From Conus ventricosus (lineage: Eukaryota; Mollusca; Gastropoda; Neogastropoda; Conidae): a stretch of DNA of 17,500 nt. Every line of letters begins with the position of its first letter. The first letter of the stretch is position 1. The DNA is taken from the NCBI GenBank assembly GCA_018398815.1, contig CM031616.1, positions 65,446,873-65,464,372 on the forward strand, written 5' to 3'. The notes beneath the pieces were generated by a model, which ran no database searches, was not told where the DNA came from, and saw only the letters and a list, made by a program, of their open reading frames with translations. Of this stretch, positions 8,586 to 17,078 are shown one piece after another. Both the position numbers and the translations under genes were made by a program.

Positions 8586-8595
8586 AAGGGGGAAA
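8586..8595 (+). other. polypurine tract
   Basis: AAGGGGGAAA sits one base before the right LTR (TGTCAC at 8597), the expected place and composition for the primer of plus-strand DNA synthesis. Confidence 0.85.
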
Positions 8596-9016
8596 TTGTC
8601 ACGGACAAAAAAGGAAAACCCGAAGTCGTGGTCAGTCGCCAGCCAGCTCAACTGGGCATAAGTCCAAAGTCAAACATTCTGGTCGCCAGGCAGACGGCTC
8701 CATGCGTCGCCTCAGCCAATTAGGTACGGCAAGAGGCTAATTTTAGTCCTACATGGAGACAGCATCATTCCCAGACAGACTAAGTCGCTGGACGACGGAT
8801 CAATATGTCTGGCCAGACGGATCTCGGCGCCTGGGTCAGACTCATCCAGCCAATTTGTAGGACCAGTGTCCACAATTAAGTCGGACGTCGCCGGTTTAAA
8901 GTAGGAGGGGGAAAGGTATTGTGTGGTGGGGGGTGAAATCAAGCTAATTAATTAAATGACCCATTGACCACCACAGAGAGCAAGGCAGGTAGATGTGACT
9001 GTCATGATTTACATAT

Positions 9017-9053
9017 CCAATGAAATGAGAGGGGAGGCAACCTCAGTATAAGG
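9017..9053 (+). promoter_or_regulatory. candidate LTR promoter: CCAAT and TATA boxes (right copy)
   Basis: CCAAT at 9017-9021 and TATAAGG at 9047-9053, identical in sequence and spacing to the left LTR. Confidence 0.4.
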
Positions 9054-9381
9054 CGGGAAAATACTGACCAATGGTACTCACCCTTGGACAGATGGGTTTA
9101 GGATAAGATAGGAATGCGTGAGTGAGGAGGAAGAGGAACGAAAAGAGAGAGAGAGAGAGAGAGAGGTTCGGAGAGTAGGCTCTGCTCGAGAGAAAAGGCA
9201 GAGAGATGAGAGGAGGAGAGAAGAGAACCAAGTTGAAGCATTAGCACGAGATAGAGTCTGCAGAGGAAGGACTAAGGAGAGATGTGGAGAGAGAGAGTTG
9301 CTAACTGATGAAGAGAAAAAAAAGAAAGAGAAAAGGAAAAGAAAAGAAAGCAACCATGTCCATTTGATAGAGCAGACTAGA

Positions 9382-9414
<33 letters not shown>

Positions 9415-9541
9415 CGCAATGCGTTAATGCAGGAAGAAAGAAAGGAGAACAGATCGATGTCTGATAGCCACTGTTCAATCTGAACCGGGGTTCGACCTCA
9501 TACCTGGCAGCGTCACTTCGTCAAGCAGAACCACAGGCCAA

Positions 9542-9627
9542 CGCCAGTGCCAGCAGTTTAACCTGACCAGTGCCAGCAGTCCAACCTGACCAGTGCCGGC
9601 GGTCCAACCTGACCAGTGCCAGCAGTT
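9542..9627 (+). repeat. 23-bp tandem repeat inside right LTR
   Basis: Counterpart of the array in the left LTR, with all unit junctions reading CCAACCTGACC or TTAACCTGACC. Confidence 0.88.
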
Positions 9628-9990
9628 GCGTTGTGCTTGTGAAAGTGACAGTGAAAAGAAACAAAGGAAAAAAAAGAGAAAGAAAAGACAGTGATTCGTG
9701 AATAGTATAAGATCACCTGGCCAGGTAAAGTAGAAATCTGTTTATACCCGGGTTAGTTAATGATGATTTAGATAAATGGTTTTGTGAAGTTCAAGGAAAG
9801 AGAGAATGTTTTATTTTGTTTGACTCCATGCATTGATGTTTTCTTCCATGATGATGTGTAGTAAAGTTATAGACTTTACTAGTGGTTTGATGTGACAAAT
9901 GCATGATATATGAATGAGATTGTAAGCAAGCTGTGAGTGTGTTTGGGCTGTGCGCTAGTCCTTCCTCCACTGACATACCCGAGGTTGACA

Positions 9991-9995
9991 GTATG
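9991..9995. repeat. target site duplication, right copy
   Basis: GTATG directly after the right LTR, matching 3132-3136, then AATGTATGTATG, which continues the pre-insertion locus. Confidence 0.85.
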
Positions 9996-10726
9996 AATGT
10001 ATGTATGTTTGTGTGCACGCTGCGTGCTTGTCCATGTTAATTCTACTGAAGCTGAGGCAAGAAGAAATTAGTTCGTTGTCACTGGCGATTCTTAGTGACA
10101 CAATGCACAGCTGCTTTCTTGCCGGAACAGCTGCAGTAGGAAGAATGGGCTTCGACTCAGTTATATCCAAAAACATCTAAGTCTGTAACAACCACAGAAA
10201 TCAACGGGAAAAAAAACCCTTCATCATTCGTAGGACGCCTGATTTTGAATCAGCATTATGCTGATGTTTCGCGTTTTAATTATTAGCTATAATCAACGGC
10301 AATTGGCGCCGTTGGCGTGCACCGTCTTCCAGACCCGTTTACCCTAAAACTGCTATTGGTGTACTTTCCTATGAAGAATGTGTACATCACAGCTCACCTT
10401 TGTTACAGCTAACCTTTGTTAAAGTGGCGTGGGGGGTGAGGGGAGAATTCGTTATCACCTGCCACCACTTCGTCTCTAAAATTTGTTTTGACTTTTTTCC
10501 CCCAGCTCGTTGTATCTGTCGTATTTTCGGCAAACATGTGTACAAAATACGGCGAAATCGTACGGTAAACAGGTTTGGTCTTCAGAGTCATTCTCTCATT
10601 CTACCTCAAGTGGTTTTCTGTTCATTCTTTGTTGAGTTCCCTCTTTCTCTTAGCCCAGCCTACTGTGCTCACCATATCAGGGCGACCATCACGTCAATAA
10701 GGAGGAGATTAAGAGTTTTATCACCG

Positions 10727-10729
<3 letters not shown>
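9996..10729. other. unassigned sequence
   Basis: No gene or transposon is recognised. Two small hairpins are visible: ATCAGCA-TTA-TGCTGAT near 10250-10266 and CAACGGC-AATTGGC-GCCGTTG near 10293-10313. A frame of 140 codons (10400-10822, plus) has no domain signature and runs into the (CA)n tract, so I do not call it a gene. Confidence 0.5.

Positions 10730-10764
<35 letters not shown>
10730..10764. repeat. (CA)n microsatellite
   Basis: Uninterrupted AC repeats of about 17 units. Confidence 0.96.
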
Positions 10765-10767
<3 letters not shown>

Positions 10768-10883
10768 TCATAGCGGCTTAACCATTGAAATTCTAACAGC
10801 AGCAAGGATTTGGCCGTGCTGAGTGCACGAATCACTCAGCTTAATTTTCATCCCACCAGGCTTTTCTCAAATTAATTGAAAAC

Positions 10884-10888
<5 letters not shown>

Positions 10889-10952
<64 letters not shown>

Positions 10953-10963
10953 TGTGTGTGTGT
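10889..10963. repeat. compound (GA)n-(TG)n microsatellite
   Basis: About 31 AG units (10889-10950) followed by about six TG units (10951-10963). Confidence 0.96.
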
Positions 10964-11131
10964 AGGTGTTCATTCATTGGTTGCTTGGCGGATTCATCAA
11001 CTTAGAGCTTCGCCGCATTGATCCTGATCGCAATTTTCTCTCTGAGGACGTGACCAAAACTCTCATTTCTGTTTTCGTACCGGACTGCTGTAACTCCAGC
11101 CTTGGCAGCCGTCCACGGAATCTTCTCCTCG

Positions 11132-11477
11132 ACTTCAGAAAGTGCAAACAAAGCTGACTAAACACAGCTGACTTCAGAAAGTGCAAACAAAGCTGACTTC
11201 AAAATGTTCAAAACAAGGCTGACTTCAGAAAGTGGAAAACAAAGCTGACTTCAGAAAGTGGAAAACAAAGCTGACTTCAGAAAGTGCAAAACAAAGCTGA
11301 CTTTAGAAAGTGCAAAACAAATCTGACTTTAGAAAGTGCAAAACAGAGCTGACTTCAGAAAGTGGAAAACAGTGCTGACTTCAGAAAGTGGAAAACAGAG
11401 CTGACTTCAGAAAGTGGAAAACATCTGACTTCAGCAAGTTCAAAACAAAACTGACTTCAGAAAGTGGAAAACAGTGC
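11132..11477. repeat. 26-bp minisatellite, about 13 copies
   Basis: The unit CTGACTTCAGAAAGTGGAAA plus ACAAAG (24-26 bp) is repeated head to tail with variants: TGCAAA or TGGAAA in the middle, and CAAAG, CAGAG or CAGTG at the end. The first copies are imperfect and one is cut short (CTGACTAAACACAG at about 11155-11168). No frame stays open through it in a gene-like way. Confidence 0.93.
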
Positions 11478-11885
11478 GTGTTCGACTAACCCTCCGGTGC
11501 TGTCTATCCTCTCACGTCACTGTCGTACTCCTCTTCCTTCACCGGCTTTTCCATCCAAAAATGATGTGTAACTAAAACTCTCTCCGCAGTGCTTCAAATC
11601 CTGCGAGGGTTCCGCTCCTCTCTCTCTTGCTGATCTCCATCTCTACTCTCCATCAAAACATCTGTGCCCCTCGTCTGATGCTCATCTCCTCCGGATCCCT
11701 CCCTTCGGCACCCACACCGCTGGTCAACGTTCATTTTCTTAACGAGCCCCACCCTCGTTCAAGGACGACCCCTCTCATTTTGCTGTCCCATTCCCTGTCA
11801 TCTTTCAGATCCTCTGTGAACACCACTTCCTTCATATTCTGACTGATGTCCCTTCATCTCTCCTTACTAGCTGCCGCCTCCGCTG

Positions 11886-11887
<2 letters not shown>
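11478..11887. other. unassigned CT-rich sequence
   Basis: Pyrimidine-rich unique DNA. A 71-codon plus-strand frame (11627-11842) is present but has no recognisable domain, and codon use looks like a biased-composition artefact. Confidence 0.5.
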
Positions 11888-11958
<71 letters not shown>

Positions 11959-12072
11959 CGTGCGTACGTGTGTTTGTGTGTGGTGTGTGTGTGTGTGTGT
12001 GTGTGTGTGAGAGTAGTGTGGTGTGGTGTGGTGTGGTGTGGTGTGGTGTGGTGTTGTGGTGTGGTGTGGTGT

Positions 12073-12132
<60 letters not shown>

Positions 12133-12202
12133 GTGTGTGTGTGTGCGTGCGCGCGCGCGCGTGCGTGCGTGCGTGTGTGTGTGTGAGTGAGTGAGTGAGA
12201 GA
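11888..12202. repeat. complex TG / GTGTG / GCGC microsatellite block
   Basis: TG runs at about 11888-11948 and 12076-12130 flank a GTGTG-pentamer array (about 12015-12078, GTGTGGTGTG... with one GTGTTGTG break) and CG-rich alternations at about 11948-11968 and 12145-12172, ending in GTGA units. The frames on both strands are pure low-complexity translations. Confidence 0.95.
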
Positions 12203-12300
12203 GATGGGATGCGTAGTGGGGGTGCAAGTTTGCATGATTGGGTAAAATGCGTTTTGATGCCTGAGCCGTTTAGTTTTTTTCCCCTTATACTCTTTACCTG

Positions 12301-12383
12301 TGCTCTTTGTAGTTGTAAGCGCTTAGGGCTTATCTAAGATTGAGCGCTATAAATGTCCATCGTTACCATAGTCATTATTATTA
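12301..12383 (+). mobile_element. SINE/LINE-type 3' tail
   Basis: TTGTAAGCGCTTAGGGCTTA, then GAGCGCTATAAATGTCCAT and a short ATT run (12373-12382), has the form of the conserved 3' end shared by many CR1/L2-derived LINEs and the SINEs that borrow their machinery: GCGCTT...GCGCTATAAAT followed by ATT repeats. AGCGCT occurs twice (12318-12323 and 12343-12348), and CTTAG/CTAAG could pair in between. No tRNA- or 5S-like head is seen upstream, so only the tail is claimed. Confidence 0.6.
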
Positions 12384-12480
12384 GCAGCAGCATGATGATG
12401 CTGATGATGCTGATGAAGATGATGATGATGATCATCATCATCATCATTATTACTATCATCATCACCCTCATTAATAATAA
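12384..12480. repeat. ATG/ATC trinucleotide tract with palindrome
   Basis: GATGAT units switch to ATCATC units, forming a perfect 28-bp palindrome at 12418-12445 (14-bp arms, centre at GATC), followed by ATT/ATC and TAA repeats. Confidence 0.9.
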
Positions 12481-12668
12481 AAGGAAATCTTAACAGGCAC
12501 ACAAACAGCTGTTGTCCACACAGGACAACGTGCACATTCTCATCACGCAGTCGACAGACTTCAGCAGAAAAAAACACTGCCCGATGTAAACTGCATCGAT
12601 TGACAAAGACTGAGAGGCAGAAAAACAGTAGACGACGGTAGAGAAAGGTAAAAAGAACACACACACAG

Positions 12669-12706
<38 letters not shown>

Positions 12707-12949
12707 AGAACATTTCTAGCAGATGTATTTCAGAGACAGGATATATCTTTAGACCCTCTCCCCCCATCCCCCCTCCAGCACCCCCTACGAGAATCTATTC
12801 AAACATGGCTCTTGTAGGATTGCCGGAAGATTAAACACAAGCATCAACAGCATTGTCACCATCAGACCTCTCATACAACCATTAGAAGATGCAAATACAC
12901 CCATACATGTTGCACGATTGATTCACATTCCTGCCTGTATGCTGACCTC
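12481..12949. other. unassigned sequence with (GA)n
   Basis: Contains a GA run at about 12672-12703 and a C-rich stretch near 12758-12785. No gene is recognised. Confidence 0.5.
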
Positions 12950-13707
12950 TCTCCTCTAAATCCTCTAAATGGTCCGGATTATCATCGAACTTTGGCATAT
13001 TGATCAAGGGACTGACGTGTGGTGCAAAGTTCACTTGAGGTTTTGCCTCCACGTCCCGTTCTTTCTCCAATTTTAATTTTTCTAACTCAAACTGCCTTAT
13101 CTTCTCTCTTTCTCTTTCCTCTCTTTCCCGTTCTCTTTCTCTCTCCTCTCTTTCCCCGTTCTCTCTCCTCCTTTTCCCGTTCTCTCTCCTCCTTTTCCCG
13201 TTCTCTTTCTCTCTCCTCTTTTTCCTCGCTCCCTTTCTCTCTCCTCTTTTTCCCGTTCTCTTTCTCTCTCCTCTTTTTCCCGTTCTCTTTCTCTCTCCTC
13301 TTTTTCCCGTTCTCTTTCTCTCTCCTCCTTTTCCTGTTCTCTTTCTCTCTCCTCCTTTTCCCGTTCTCTTTCTCTCTCCTCCTTTTCTCGTTCCCTTTCT
13401 CTCTCCTCTTTTTCCCGTTCCCTTTCTCTCTCCTCTTTTTCCCGTTCCCTTTCTCTCTCTTCTTTTTCCGTTCTCTTTCTCTCTCCTCTTTTTCCCGTTC
13501 TCTTTCTCTCTCCTCTTTTTCACCTTTTTTCTTTTCTCTCTGTTCTTTCCCGCTCCCTTTGTATTTTCTGAGCCTCGATTACACGGGGCCAGTTCTCATC
13601 TACATATGCCTTCAGTTCCGGACCCTTTAGTCCTAAAGCTTTTCCTTCTTCTATGAGGTCCATCTTTTCAGTGGACCTATTGTCTCAGCACCCTCTTCAG
13701 TCGACAT
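12950..13707 (-). pseudogene. gag: N-terminal gag fragment of a second Gypsy-type element
   Basis: On the minus strand the start is at 13707 (MSTEEGAETIGPLK). One frame slip later it continues MDLIEEGKALGLKGPELKAY (from 13663) and ENWPRVIEAQKIQRERER, a pattern typical of metazoan Gypsy Gag N-termini. A long Glu/Arg/Lys repeat follows (27-bp units, 13085-13545), probably a charged coiled coil, then IRQFELEKLKLEKE (about 13100-13060) and PHVSPLINMPKFDDNPDH (about 13010-12965), the usual lead-in to capsid. Homology stops near 12950; capsid, nucleocapsid and pol are absent. With an LTR end and primer site upstream (14017-14040) this is the 5' end of a deleted element. The family is clear; the clade is not. 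Confidence 0.8.
13085..13545 (-). repeat. 27-bp coding tandem repeat, about 15 copies
   Basis: On the plus strand the unit is CTCTTTCTCTCTCCTCTTTT plus TCCCGTT. The number of T and C residues at the unit ends varies, and several units are 24-26 bp. On the minus strand it encodes nine-residue EREREKEER-like units, with frame changes where units lose or gain bases. Confidence 0.92.
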
Positions 13708-14016
13708 TCTGAAGCTATCTAACCCTCGATCAGCTAGTTAATACAACCACAGTAACAAGCGAGATATCCACACGATCACTTGTAAATAAGCGATCGAATA
13801 GCTGTGCTACACACAATCAACCTCAACAGCAACCAAATCAAGCAAGTTCAAATACAAGGCCCAGTCATGAAAAAAAAAGATCAAAACAATCAACACATGA
13901 CTAACGTCTTTCTAGGTAAGAAAAAAAATCTAAGTTTCCACAATTACGACAAATTTCAAATACCTTGCAATTGAACAAAACCCAGAATCAAAATCACTTA
14001 TGGCTCATTTATGTTC
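13708..14016 (-). other. 5' leader of the second Gypsy element
   Basis: Untranslated stretch between primer site and gag start on the minus strand. AT-rich, with no other signal recognised. Confidence 0.5.
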
Positions 14017-14036
14017 ATCCCGGACGACAGTCCCCA
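14017..14036 (-). other. proline-tRNA-like primer-binding site
   Basis: The minus strand reads TGGGGACTGTCGTCCGGGAT three bases after the LTR end. It matches the well-known tRNA-Pro primer site (TGGGGGCTCGTCCGGGAT) except for small changes and a two-base insertion. This supports the orientation of the gag fragment. Confidence 0.7.
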
Positions 14037-14039
14037 ATT

Positions 14040-14275
14040 TGTGACGGGTCTCTGACGCTCCCCCTCATTATTAAAATATGATTTTCATATTCAGGGATGC
14101 AGGGGTTATAGACAGAAGTATTTACGCTTTCACAACCAAAATGCGCTCTCGCATAGGCACACGCACTCTGTCACTCACATCGGGCCCGCACAAAGGTGAC
14201 GGGAAACCAATAACATTTCATAGAAAATAATCAACTTTTACTCAACTTGACTCCGAGCCCCCACCCGTCACTACA
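14040..14275 (-). repeat. candidate 236-bp LTR of the second Gypsy element
   Basis: The inner end at 14040 (plus strand TGTGACGGGT, minus strand ...ACCCGTCACA) is fixed by the primer site next to it. An inverted partner, ACCCGTCACTACA at 14263-14275, would give an LTR running TGTAGTGACGGGT to ACCCGTCACA on the minus strand, with near-matching terminal inverted repeats and an internal CTATAA on the minus strand near 14107-14112. The outer boundary is not proven, because no second LTR is in the window and the true LTR could be longer. Confidence 0.45.
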
Positions 14276-15794
14276 CAACACAACTATCTGTATCATACAA
14301 CAATGTAAACAGCATACAGACAATTTCATAAATCGCATCCCCTGTTCTTCAGTTATTCTTACTTAGCCAGGAAAGACAATATTCCACTATTCTGTTTGCA
14401 CACTTATAACCTTAAGAGCAAATAAACGTCCATAACTTGCCAGCATTTCTTGGTTGACCGTCAGTTTTTCTCATCCCACTGTGCGACCACGAGCTGAAGC
14501 TGCCACAACGTTGTGTCCTCCCGATTGGCCAAATCCCAGTTGGGGGACACTGGCAACGTAGCTTGAGTCGCACCCTCACACTGAGTCTCCCGGACTCCAC
14601 CACACTTCGCCCTCTCCACAGAAAAGGCTCCTGTCAGCCTCTCCCACAGGTCTTCTCTGGCTGCAAACACCCCACCGTTGTCTGGCAGCTCCATGTCTAG
14701 GCTCCAACAGGCTGACACGTCTTGCTGTCGACCGTCCCCTCACGGGAGACAATTCTTCTCGTCGTCGGCTCCGAGGCTACAGCAACCTCCACTGTCTTAT
14801 GTCCCCACCCAGGAGACAACGAGGCGACAGCAAACCTCTGCTTCACGCTGTATTTTCTTGAGCCCTCAGCAAGACGGGCGAGTTCACTTTCCCTTAAGTG
14901 AGTCACCTCTCCCTGGTTTTCCAAGCAGCTTATATTCATTCTCAAACAAGAGAGAACCCGAGTTTAACTGGCCCAACCAATGGAATCACGGGTACACACA
15001 CATCACACGATTTGTACCAATAAATTCCCAAGTTATTTTTATTCCACCAATGGAATCACAAGTCACCTACACATGCACACACACACACCACAGCTGCTAG
15101 CGCCAACAAAGACTTGGGCACCCAGTGGTTAATGCATAACCTCCTATTCAAACTCATGTTCGATTCCCCGAAGCTACCCATTGTACTAACAGCCTGGACT
15201 TCTCTACCAGCCATGACTGATGCTTCAAGTATTTACTACCTCTATAGACAACAAGGCGCAAACCACTCAATTGGCCGCAGCCTTCCATTCATTCCTCAGA
15301 ACAGGGACGACTGAATGGTCGCTGTACTCTGCCTGCAGGCTGACGGTCACCTACCCGTGACGGTCACCTGACACGATCGCCTTCCCTTCAGGCCCACTGG
15401 AGAGCCCAGTGAATAGCCAGTGCTCAAAGTGGACACTCTTCTCTACCCAGGACCGGCAGGTCAGCATGTTCTTGTTACTATCCCTCGGACATGCGAAACA
15501 CTTCCCCGTAACTCTCCCTCCTTTAGTATGCGACTTGGGGTATTCCCCTCTGGTGATGCCTGAATTCGCACACTTGAAGAACCCAAGGACTTGCTCTCAA
15601 CAACAGCAAAACTACCCTTAATTTGCCTAAATGCTCGAGAACATTCGGCCGACTCATGACACAACACACACACCAAACCCCTAAGCGAGCAAAGAGGTAT
15701 GACGTCATTCTCCGAAGGACTGATTACCGTTACGGAAGTGATAGAAGCTGTCGATGAGTCTGACCACTCTTGTCGGTCTGAGTGGCCCAGAGAG
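14276..15794. other. unassigned sequence
   Basis: No gene is recognised; frames of 61-140 codons on both strands overlap and lack domains. Small repeats include ACCAATGGAATCAC at about 14978-14991 with CACCAATGGAATCACA at about 15047-15062, and TGACGGTCACCT at 15341-15352 and 15358-15369. Part of this could be LTR of the adjacent minus-strand element if that LTR is longer than proposed. Confidence 0.45.
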
Positions 15795-15867
15795 TGCGTG
15801 TCTGCGCGCGTCCGTACGCACGTCTGTATGTGCGTGCGTGCGTGCGTGCGTGCGCGCGCGCGTGTGT
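15795..15867. repeat. degenerate GTGC/GCGC alternating tract
   Basis: GTGCGTGT...(GTGC)n...GCGCGCGC...GTGTGTG, purine-pyrimidine alternation with a (TGCG)n core at about 15829-15853. Confidence 0.88.
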
Positions 15868-16556
15868 GAACGAGGACAGGCCTGCAATGGCATGCACATA
15901 TGACATAGGCTACACACTCCCGGCACTGGGTAAATCACACTCTGATCATTCACTCATTCCTGTATAATCAGCTACACACTAACGTGTGCTGGTACTAAAA
16001 CGTTCATTGCTTGGGTCGCTGACTGACCCACCCATTTTTCTTTTTCTTTTCTTTCATTCTTTTAAATTCTTCACTCATTCATTCACGCACATACAAGGCA
16101 GCTACGTTCTCACACGCACAAGCCACAATCTGTTCATTCATTAACAAGTTCATTGTTTTAATCAGTTTACTTTTCTGCCCATTCGTTAATTCACTACAAT
16201 AAATGGGATGGGAAGAAGAAGAGAGGTGGGAACGGGAAAATGGATAACTGCTGCACCCGAGAGAACGTATATTTTCCAAAGCTTAAATCCATCCTTCCCA
16301 AACATAACAAATCGTTGTCTTTCTATGGAAACCAATTTTTAGGAGGATCTTTCCAGTGGCATTGCGCATGTGATCATCAAAACTTTTAGTAAAATAAAAT
16401 AATCTGACGCGCCATTTTTCTTTTCAATCAGATACATGCTGAGTTCTTACTAATAAGAACGCGGTTTACAATCTTGTTAGTAAGAATTTACAATGTGCCC
16501 GATTAAAAATGGACATTTAACATACTTAAGTTACAGGGAACATCTATATTCAGAGA
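15868..16556. other. unassigned AT-rich sequence
   Basis: No gene or element is recognised. A repeated CATTCATT/TTCATTC texture runs at about 16040-16160. Confidence 0.5.
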
Positions 16557-16891
<335 letters not shown>

Positions 16892-16892
16892 C

Positions 16893-16966
<74 letters not shown>

Positions 16967-17038
16967 TGTGTGTGTGTGGTGTGTGTGTGTGTGTGCGCGC
17001 GCGCGCGCGCGCGCGCGCGCGTGTGCGTGCGTGCGTGC

Positions 17039-17078
<40 letters not shown>
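16892..17078. repeat. (TG)n-(CG)n-(GCGT)n-(TG)n block
   Basis: TG runs surround an uninterrupted alternating CG stretch at about 16995-17021 and GTGC units at about 17022-17044. The whole 187 bp is almost perfect purine-pyrimidine alternation, broken only at two GG steps near 16959 and 16979. Confidence 0.96.

Larger units (their letters stand above)
3137..9990 (+). mobile_element. Ty3/Gypsy LTR retrotransposon, Gmr1-like order, RT-deleted copy (6.85 kb)
   Basis: Two nearly identical direct repeats (3137-4516 and 8597-9990) begin TGTCA and end TGACA, and the whole is bounded by GTATG duplications. Inside are, in order, a primer-site candidate, Gag with a CCHC knuckle, a retropepsin with DTG, an integrase with HHCC-type pieces, D-D-E acids and a GPF tail, then a short RNase H remnant and a polypurine tract. 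No reverse transcriptase is present anywhere. Integrase lies upstream of RNase H, which matches the known Gmr1-like arrangement of Ty3/Gypsy elements (integrase before RT-RNase H) and not the standard Gypsy order. Frames are broken by many small indels, so the copy is non-autonomous. Clade assignment is inference from order and Gag/integrase character; a phylogeny would need an intact relative's RT. Confidence 0.9.
8597..9990 (+). repeat. right (3') LTR, 1394 bp
   Basis: Same ends as the left LTR (TGTCACGGAC...GAGGTTGACA) and collinear along its entire length, including the GA-rich block at about 9140-9415 and the 23-bp tandem array at about 9542-9627. Length differences are mostly GA/A-tract changes plus short indels. 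Confidence 0.95.

Noticed and set aside
9118..9483. 121-codon Arg/Glu-rich plus-strand frame
   Set aside because: It lies wholly inside the right LTR's GA-rich block. The left LTR lacks an equivalent open frame because of a short indel, so it is not a conserved gene.
10250..10313. Two short hairpins as a structured RNA
   Set aside because: Seven-base stems with no matching family (neither the histone 3' stem-loop nor a tRNA); such hairpins are common by chance.
10400..10822. 140-codon plus-strand frame in unique DNA
   Set aside because: No domain, no splice or promoter evidence, and it ends in a (CA)n tract; such lengths occur by chance in a window this size.
11132..11477. Possible CRISPR-like or spacer-separated repeat array
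   Set aside because: The 26-bp units are directly adjacent with no spacers, so this is a minisatellite; CRISPR is also not expected in this eukaryotic context.
11888..12202. Possible telomere-like array from the GTGTG pentamers
   Set aside because: The unit does not match TTAGGG or other known telomere repeats and it is embedded in ordinary TG microsatellite.
13019..13630. 203-codon plus-strand Ser/Leu/Phe-rich frame
   Set aside because: It is the opposite strand of the 27-bp repeat. The minus strand carries recognisable gag sequence on both sides of the repeat.
15341..15369. Paired GGTCA motifs as a nuclear receptor element
   Set aside because: The half sites are 17 bp apart as part of a small direct duplication, which does not fit known receptor spacings.
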